Positions 56,716 through 64,000 of a stretch of 64,000 bases of DNA are shown piece by piece; position 1 is the first letter of the stretch, and each line of letters opens with the position of its first letter. The DNA is from Blakeslea trispora. Its lineage: Eukaryota > Mucoromycota > Mucoromycetes > Mucorales > Choanephoraceae. The stretch is taken from positions 1 to 64,000 of the forward strand of contig JAIWNE010000059.1 in the NCBI GenBank assembly GCA_025331445.1. The letters are read 5' to 3'. The position numbers were made by a program, and so were the translations under genes. The notes below the pieces were generated by a model. It had not been told where the DNA came from, made no database searches, and was given only the letters and a program-made list of their open reading frames with translations.

Positions 56716-57253
56716 ATGCTTTGAATTCTAATAGCAAATTTGAAAGAGCTTTATATTCGCATGATTTTATGAACATTTAATCCATCAATCATAAAAGGTT
56801 CTCTCCTGCAGAGCGAAGTCACAGTTGAGCATATCAAGTCTATAAGGGCAGTACGTTGGCAATCATTGTCAACATACTATGAGAATAATCAATGATGCAT
56901 TTACAAGAAAACAAAAAAGATTTAGATCGAGCAAAAAGGGTTAGTGTATTCTACCACGTTTATTTGAACATATCGACTCATCGTTGTGATATGTCTCAAT
57001 ACACTAGGTATCGCAACAATTTGTTGGGCTTCATGAATTACAGTAAGAAAGTAGCCCATTTCGCATTATTACTTTATCCGAAAGTTAATTTCATTTCTAT
57101 TACTTGCTTTGCAAATACCTTATGATTTTCGTATTGTAATCTGACTAATGGCTGTGATTTATGGGAAAAACATGAGATTTAAGAAGCGCTCACTGTTTAT
57201 AAAGCAAATAACAATTTTCTTGTTCTTTCTTTCTATCAAATCTTGTTGCCACC
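56716..57253. other. Promoter-side gap before hydrolase gene
   Basis: About 540 bp. An ORF at 56892-57125 has no recognised domain. A TATA-like TTTATAAAG at about 57196-57204 lies roughly 50 bp before the ATG at 57254. Confidence 0.5.
57196..57204 (+). promoter_or_regulatory. Putative TATA box of Lpx1-like gene
   Basis: TTTATAAAG, about 50 bp upstream of the start codon, which itself sits in the optimal context GCCACCATG. Confidence 0.45.
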
Positions 57254-58608
57254 ATGTACCTTATTCCTAGCTCGACGCATATCATTCCTGTCCACCCATC
57301 AACAGATGGATACAATACTCAAAAACTGGCTGTAGATAAGCACGAATTTAAGGGCAACCAAAGTAACAAGAAGATAGTATTTCTTTTCTCCCACTCAAAC
57401 GGATTCCATAAAGAAGCATTTCATCCACTTATGAAACGTTTTATTGATTATTTGAGAAGTCTTGAAGAATATAACCAGGTGGATATTACTTTTGTATCTT
57501 GGGATGCCCGTAACCATGGTGACTCAGCAAGGCTGAACGATGGTACCTTTTCAGACTCGTGTAAGTTATCTTCAAGCCTAATAGAAAAAAAAGAGAGAGT
57601 ATATTGATAAAAAGAAAAAAGATCGCTGGTGTGACAATGCAATGGATACAAAGCAAGTCATTGACCAAATGAGATTAAAGATTGATTATGATCAGTTTGT
57701 GGTTGTTGGTCATTCATTTGGAGCCACAAGTGCTATTCTTTGTGAATTCTTCTTTCCTGGAACATTTGATGGTTTATGTATTATCGAACCAGTTCTGTCT
57801 GATGTTTTTCCTGATGCTGAAATAACTAACAAGGCGCCCATACTTGGAACCATCAAGAGACGCCACGAATGGCAGAACCGGTAAATAGATAAAAAAAAAG
57901 AAAAAAAGAAAACGACGACAACTAACTTTTTTTTTAAATAGTGATGAATGTCGTGAATCTTTATTGACAAAAAAATTCTTTCAGCAGCTGCATCCTGAAG
58001 TACTGGAACTTTATGTGGTAAGGCATGTTTCTCTAAATCCAATTTTATCAATACATGACATATCAAATCCATAGACCTACGGTATGTATGATACAGAAAA
58101 CGGCACAATTAAGCTCAAATGCCCTAGAGAGCAGGAATATGTATGTACATTCAAAAAACCTCTTGCACAGCAGAATGTTAACTTTTCTCAGCTTGTATTC
58201 AAGAACAGTCTGTATGAAATAAATACAGCACTGAGATCACTCAAAACAATCACTATGCCTATACACTTTGTATATGCACTATCTTCGAATTTGTAAGTAG
58301 TACTCGAGTGAGCATGCAGCTTGATTTTAATCATTTTTTTTTTTATTTTAAACAATGGCATGGTTAGCCTTGGAAGTGACCAATCTCATCGCATTGTCGA
58401 ATTGAACAAAAACAAAATCACATTGAGCTTTGTTGAAGGTAGCCACATGGTTCCTAACGAATTACCTGAAGTTATCAGTAAGCTATTCCATCCAACATGC
58501 CTTTGAATCATCTCATTTATTCTCCCTTTTCTGTCAGTCCCTGAAATTATAAAGACACTAGAAAGAGCAAGCAAAGAAAAGAGATTGGCTGGTCAATCCA
58601 AACTTTAA
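57254..58608 (+). CDS. Peroxisomal alpha/beta hydrolase (Lpx1-like) ending in SKL
   Basis: Six exons (57254-57560, 57622-57880, 57942-58017, 58075-58292, 58368-58477, 58538-58608) give 346 aa. The alpha/beta hydrolase fold is seen in FLFSHSNGFHKEAFHPLM (oxyanion region), FVSWDARNHGDS, and the nucleophile elbow VVGHSFGATSAI (GHSFG, Ser nucleophile). The late His is probably in VEGSHMVPNE, and the acid lies between. The last exon ends GQSKL; SKL is a peroxisomal targeting signal type 1, like the QKL of yeast Lpx1. Substrate is probably a lipid or acyl ester. The start has a Kozak context. It faces ZNHIT2 with 23 bp between stop codons. Confidence 0.85.
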
Positions 58609-58631
58609 TTTTAGACAACACAATTAGATTC

Positions 58632-59907
58632 TTAAAGCTCTTGTATTTTTGACGTGTTTGATTTTTTGAATTGATCAATAGCATCCTTAGCAGCCTCGAC
58701 ATATTTCAAGAGCTCTTCTTTTTCTGCCTCTGATCTCTTTATCTCGTTTTCAATAGCTGGTAATAGTACATCTATCTTCTTTTGATCAATAAAGCAAGCT
58801 GCTGCAAAGTAAAAGTAAAGCTTTCGGGTTGCCAGAACATGGCTTTTTCGTTTCTTTTTATAGCTGCATTGAATTTTGTCCATTGTCTGCCAAAAGTCTG
58901 ACATGGCAAGTCCAGCTTCCCTTAATAGTTGTTTTAGATCCCGTAGAATCATCAACTGTATATCGTATCGTCGCTTAGGATTATAGGCGCCTCTTTTTTG
59001 AATAGCCGAGTGTTCTTCCCACTCTATGATACGCTCCACAAGGTTACCTATTAAGTCATTAACACTCGCAAAGGGACATCCAGCTACGTTTGAATACAGT
59101 ACGTCCGCCGAGAGTGTTTGGCAGAGTGCTAAAACAGTCTCTTTATCCTCTAATAAATCACCCATCGTATGTCGCATAAGATAGGCATAAGTGCCCAAAA
59201 TATGAAGCAGATACCACATGATATGAGGACTTGATCGAGTGGATGGTTGAGTCAGTTTTGAAAAGTCGGGCAGTTGACTAGGTAGAGTAGGTCGACGAAG
59301 AGACATTGTATCTTGTGCATCAGAGATCAACGGTGTACTCTCTAGCCACCACGGTGTGTAGTCTGGTAAGCCCCACTGACTCCAGTTGCCCATCTCTTGT
59401 AACTCCTTCAAAGAGCCCTTAAACTCTTCTCGCTCTTGTTCAGACAAGAGATTCCATATTAGATCGGGATCTGTATTTTCAATATCCATCTCGCTAAATT
59501 TTTCAAGCAAAGCTTCATATTTGGCATCATCTTGATGTTCTTCTTCAAACTCCTGGTTGTCTTGCTCCAGTCGTTGTAACATCTCCAACATCTTGTGTTT
59601 ACTTTCTTTATCTACTTCTCGGCTCTGAATCTCGGCTGTCACACTTTCTCTGTAGAAGTTTTCTGTACAATCGGCATGCTTTAGATCCTTGTAACAAGTC
59701 AATGAACAGTATCGTAGATTACAACGTGGACAAACATAGTTAGAAAACTGTTTCTGACAACTTCTCGATGGATAAAAAAAAAAGAGGGGAGAAATTAGGG
59801 AAAGAAGGAAAGACTGCTTATATTCGTGATACATACATTTCGCATAATGTTTGATTGATAGGCTCAAGGGTTTTATCTTTATCGTCTATGATTTTAAGTG
59901 TTGGCAT
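58632..59907 (-). CDS. Zinc-finger HIT domain protein ZNHIT2
   Basis: Two exons (59837-59907, 58632-59760) give 399 aa. The HIT zinc finger is formed across the intron: CEICQKQFSNYVCPRCNLRYC followed by SLTCYKDLKHADC. After a charged Glu-rich coil comes the ZNHIT2-type body (LSEQEREEFKGSLKELQEMG, WGLPDYTPWWLES, SPHIMWYLLHILGTYAYLMR). ZNHIT2 works with R2TP/RUVBL in assembly of the U5 snRNP and polymerases. The apparent ATG at 59867 lies in intron sequence; the real start MPTLKIIDDKDKT is at 59907. Confidence 0.88.
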
Positions 59908-59986
59908 ATCCTTTAAAAAAAAAAGAAGAAAAGGTGACTTTTAAGAAACAAAAATTGTTTGCATGATAAAATGATAGATTGACAGT

Positions 59987-60514
59987 TTATTTCATAAGAT
60001 TCTTAAAGAGATCGCTAATCTCATTTAACTTTTCAATGACAGTGGCCATATCTTCCTTCTTATCCGAGTGGGTACTAGCGGTTGACCTTCTTCTGTTAAC
60101 GGCAGAAGCTGGCTCCTTTCTGTCTTCTCGATCTTCGTGTGTCTCCTGCTCTTCCTCCATATCATCCGGTTCGTATTCTTCGCCATTGTCTTTGGAGCTA
60201 TCCACCTTTTTGGGATGATGAGCTTCAAAAAAGTGGTTTCTCAAGACTGCTAGGCCTTTCTTATCAGCAGGTGTATGGAACCAACAGGAGCCACAAGCAT
60301 AATGCTCACAATCGCACTCGCCATCAGGCTTGTTTTGATAGTCATAGTCTGGATGAGCAGGACGTCTTCGGCCAACTGAACGTCTGGGTACTGAGTAACC
60401 ATGGATTCGCATGTAATGATCAATACTTTGGACAGCGCTCCTAAAGGAATCACCACAGATAGAGCAAGCATAGATGAACTTGACGACTTCTTTCTTTTTT
60501 GTAGTAACAACCAT
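59987..60514 (-). CDS. Small zinc-finger protein, function unknown
   Basis: Single-exon gene, 175 aa. Residues about 15-40 carry a C2H2-like finger, YACSICGDSFRSAVQSIDHYMRIH. A second Cys/His-rich unit follows: CDCEHYACGSCWFHTPADKK then LRNHFFEAHHP. The C-terminal half is acidic and Glu/Arg-rich (EEQETHEDREDRKE) and ends in an amphipathic helix (TVIEKLNEISDLFKNLMK). I do not recognise the family; it may be restricted to Mucoromycota. A nuclear or nucleic-acid role is likely only from the fingers. Confidence 0.65.
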   Translation of the reverse strand: MVVTTKKKEVVKFIYACSICGDSFRSAVQSIDHYMRIHGYSVPRRSVGRRRPAHPDYDYQNKPDGECDCEHYACGSCWFHTPADKKGLAVLRNHFFEAHHPKKVDSSKDNGEEYEPDDMEEEQETHEDREDRKEPASAVNRRRSTASTHSDKKEDMATVIEKLNEISDLFKNLMK

Positions 60515-60664
60515 ATTTTAGAATGTATAAAGAGAGAAAGAGGGATAAGGATGAAAGACATGACTTTTATAATTTTCTTTTATCTAATAGTTATTATAGA
60601 AAAAGATATATAAAAGAAAACCATCATTATCACAAAACGAATGAACAAGATATATTGATGCGTA

Positions 60665-63600
60665 TTATGCAATTTTGACAGCATCAATCAAATTCCCTTG
60701 AGGCTCTTTCAGTTGATTAGGGAAAAAGGTCATTAATGACTGAAACAGTTTAGTTCGGTCATCGAAAAATGCATCTAGGCAGAGATATATTAAGTACATG
60801 GCTGCATGTGTCATTTATAATGATTACCTTCATCTGCGTTCATTGATAGACAAATGTCAGCGCATAAACTCTTGAACTCGCTTACCTCTTCCATGTCATC
60901 ATGATTAACAATGGGCGATATGTTATCTCGCAAGTATTTCAATATTTCAGTGGTTGAATGGCAACAATTTTTGTTTTTTGAGCACAACTCTCTTAATTCT
61001 CTTGTTCTCAGTAAATAGAGACATCGACGTACTATTTGACGAGAATTTGGCCTAATCACACAAGTTTTATCAGTCCGAGCTTTTCTCTATAGCTTTTTCG
61101 AAAATAAAAAAAAGAATGGTTCTAGTTCTTACTTTGTTAATTTGAGTTCCCAGAAGTCATCCAGACGTCGCTCAGGCTTCGAGGCATCACCAGGATGTCC
61201 GGCAAATAAGAAATGGGAGTCGGTTTTTGGATTATAGATAAACTGATATGCATATCTTGGATAGGGCTCAATATCTTTATGTTGTTGCCAATAGACTGTA
61301 TCTTGAGTATCATTTTCATATACCTTTTCCCATTCATTCTTCTCAATATAATAAACCCACAGACAATTCCGAACAACATGTGAAGGCTTTGTCTGTAGAT
61401 AGCCCGAGTAAACATAGATCTCTTGTCGCTCTACATTCATGGATGCTCTTTGAGTATAACCAGCCTCAGAGCCAAAGAGCTTTTGAAAGTCATGCGCAAT
61501 CTCCACTAAACGTTCTTCTCGTAGATCATAATAGCAAAGATCTGTCAAGAACTGTTTGCCGCGTTGACCACCAAAGATATAGATGCGCTGATGAACATGG
61601 TCCATCAGAATGGAGTGTCCTGCTCTTGATCGAAATACTTGAGGTACACTTGTTGGCTGAACATAGACCCCATTACCGGATTGACGTCGTCCAACATGGA
61701 TATTCCAGCTTTCTGGAGGTGACCAGTTGGGTGTGCGCGTAGGAGATAACAAGTTCAATGAAGAGGCTGATGTATGGTTTTCATCGTATCTACTCGAGCT
61801 TTTTTGTTAGCATCTAGAGAGTTCTTTCAATACAAGATATCAGCGAATTACTTCAGTACTCGCCAGTGACATTCATCCATATCAAAAGCGTAAAATGCGC
61901 TATAAGGCGGGGTCATAGTATCGGGTGTTACTACACGTCCACCAATAACATAAAGTGTTTTCGTAGTTGGATCAATACAGGTTTGATGATCACATAGCAA
62001 GGCTGGTCCACCATCCATCTATTAAAATCATTGAGTATACCTATTGTCTACATCACTTGCTTACTATGTACCAATGTATTCTCGCTAATCTTGATCCATC
62101 TATCTAACTCTATAAAATACTGATAAAAGTCTGATTCATATCCATAAAACGGTCTATCAGCTAGTGATGAGATGCTTAATGGTTTTGCCTCGATATATTT
62201 GCCCAACACATAGATTGATTTTCGAGTTGGATCAAAACATATGGAATGACATGAACGAGCTGAAGGACCACCTTGCCTATGAAGGAACACAATATAAACC
62301 ATTTCATTTTTTTTAGCAAACTGAATTTATCCGTTTCTAGTCTTTTGTGTGTACGAACAAGGTTGTATCTGAACTTATTAATTTCCATCGGTTGTCTCGA
62401 ATATAATAGCACCAGAAGTCTGCCAACTCTCTTTTTCCATCCCATCCGCCAAACAGATAGATACGTTCCTTGTCGGGATCCAAACACATTTGATGACCAC
62501 CCCGAGGAGAAGGTGCATCTCCATCTAACAACTATAAATAAGCATTTGACTGCAAGACAACATAAGAGACATTACCATCATTAAATGCAGTAATAGGTTG
62601 CCAAAGGGGTGAGTATTTTGCATTCATGACATAACTCTTAAAGGCTTGTATATTGTCTGCTTTCGTTAAGATATTCTCTGCTGTTTTGAAGTCCCCTTGA
62701 ATGACAACTGCATCATGCAAATGACTGACTAGTGGGTGTTCTAATTCCATATTCACTCTTTTCTGCAAGACAGAATAGACATCCATCATGTTTTTTTGTC
62801 TAAAGTATTTCAAGCATAATCGAAATGTCTCCATTTCTTTGTACTTGAAAATAATTTAGTCTTCTTCATGTATTATCAAGCGAGACTTACATTGTTGAAA
62901 GTGGAATAGATTTTGTCCATTAATGCATCATCCTTGATACCTCTGATTTCGACATACCAGATGCTATAATTGAAATTGGCACCAAAAGTAGCCAAAGGAG
63001 TTATTTTGATGTACTGAATAGGAAAGATCTATTGGGCTTATAGTTGACTAAATCGTCCTTTGACAACGACAATAAAGACGATACTTACCACGTCATTGTA
63101 GGTGTATCTTATGGGAAATATCTCAGGTTTGTTGTCATCCGTTAATCCTAAGGAAATCAGTTTTCTTATTCTCTCAACTACACATCTCTTTTTCGATTAC
63201 CTTTATGTAGTAGTTCCTTCATGTCATCAGGAGAGAGGCCTCCATATACTTTGAATTCCTTAAGGTTACAAACATGACCTAAAAGATCCCCCAAAAAAGA
63301 AAGAGGTTTAACTAAACATTCAAATAAAAGCTAATAGCCATTTCCTTACTTCGATGAAACTTTCCAAATATAATCTTGCCTATAGACCAAAGTAATTCAT
63401 TTAACAATCGATCGTACTATCATATCTCTATGCCTTACAAGCAACTGCTGGTTTATCTAGCTTAAGGGTAACATATTGAGATTGATCGTGTGATCCGGAA
63501 GACCAACGTGAAGACTGCTCCGTTGGGTCATTGATACAGATATTGCGAGGATGATAGGGTCCTGAATAAGAGGAGTGATCGTGTATGGTGTATGGTAAAG

Positions 63601-63715
63601 ACTCATGAGGTGTTTTGGCAACAACTGTATGTAAGTCTACTATCTCTTCCATATTGAAAAAGGGAGTAGTTGCACTCAGCTTAGTATTGTTCTCGGAAGA
63701 GCATTCTGAATTCAT
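60665..63715 (-). CDS. Muskelin, kelch-repeat CTLH/GID E3 component
   Basis: Many short exons. Start MNSECSSENNTKL at 63715; last exon finishes NLIDAVKIA. Order of domains matches muskelin: N-terminal discoidin-like (CKIIFGKFHRSHVCNLKEFK, VYGGLSPDDMKELLHKGL), then LisH/CTLH (FRLCLKYFRQKNMMDVYSVL), a C-terminal-to-LisH helix bundle, then kelch repeats (DGDAPSPRGGHQMCLDPDK with YLFGGWDGKRELADFW, GPSARSCHSICFDPTRKSIYVLG, RAGHSILMDHVHQRIYIFGG, YAYQFIYNPKTDSHFLFAG). The end (NQLKEPQGNLIDAV) resembles animal muskelin. Muskelin recruits substrates to the CTLH/GID E3 ligase. Exon limits inside 61760-63400 are approximate. Confidence 0.92.
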
Positions 63716-64000
63716 TTTTCTCTAATAACAGTAATAAGACAAAGGAAAACAAGACAGAAAGTTGAGATATCCGTACTTTTCAACACCCGAATACAGATCG
63801 TCATGCAGTGTCATAATTTCTGTTTTTGCATGATATTGAGATTAAACCAGGTTGTTTTGGTCAAAATCCAATTCATTATTTGACTAAAAAAAATAAGAGA
63901 AAGACTACCATGCTATGTGGGATAAAAAGGTGAGCACAACAGAGGCTGTAGCTATTTATTACAAACTTTCTCTTTTTTTTTGCTTGTAACGGATACAATG
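63716..64000. other. Gene-free right edge
   Basis: 5' flank of muskelin up to the window end; A/T-rich, no ORF of note. Confidence 0.5.

Overview
The window is nuclear DNA of an early-diverging filamentous fungus, most likely a member of the Mucoromycota (Mucorales-like). This is inferred from AT-rich DNA full of A/T homopolymers, many short GT-AG introns (about 50-70 nt), densely packed genes, and eukaryotic trafficking genes such as Hook, Snapin-like, VPS36, UBE3B-like and muskelin that ascomycete yeasts often lack or have diverged. No species can be named from the sequence. No rRNA, tRNA, CRISPR or bacterial-type operon was recognised. For most genes I joined the exons by hand; wherever I traced every junction the spliced length is a multiple of three.

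Layout. 0-8 kb: 3' part of a HOOK gene, a standalone EXD2 C-terminal-like HNH protein, a type II membrane glycosyltransferase-like protein, and a large lineage-specific protein. 9-20 kb: PPZ-type phosphatase, C2H2 factor, FetA/STAR1-like ABC ATPase, type I metacaspase, ESCRT-III Vps2, separated by long AT-rich gaps. 20-29.5 kb: UBE3B-like HECT ligase, mitochondrial tyrosyl-tRNA synthetase, forkhead factor, PHO80/PCL-like cyclin. 31.8-46.1 kb: CPSF30/Yth1, TYW1, SSK2-type MAPKKK, lysophosphatidic acid acyltransferase, VPS36 and eIF3d, packed tail to tail.

46.5-57 kb is the accessory region. It holds a dead Tc1/mariner transposase tail, a decayed second copy of the lineage-specific family, and an apparently intact 2.68-kb DDE transposon with TA target duplication, terminal inverted repeats, a 3-exon transposase gene and a nearly perfect 56-bp inverted repeat in its 5' leader. 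That transposon sits 58 bp upstream of the start codon of a small Snapin-like gene. After an AreA-type GATA factor come fragments of a DIRS-like retroelement, a chromodomain protein with an internal stop, and a PIF1/Helitron-like helicase.

57.2-64 kb returns to host genes: an Lpx1-like alpha/beta hydrolase ending in the peroxisomal signal SKL, ZNHIT2, a small zinc-finger protein and muskelin.

Functionally the genes are mostly independent housekeeping genes. Recurring themes are endosome/ESCRT trafficking (Hook, Vps2, Vps36, Snapin-like), ubiquitin ligation (UBE3B-like, muskelin) and stress/nutrient signalling (SSK2, PPZ, PCL cyclin, AreA-like GATA). Several convergent pairs end only 16-52 bp apart. 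The most unusual items are the transposon hairpin, the insertion in a 5' gene flank, a Vps2 exon whose coding part is only the start codon, and splice acceptors preceded by A-runs.
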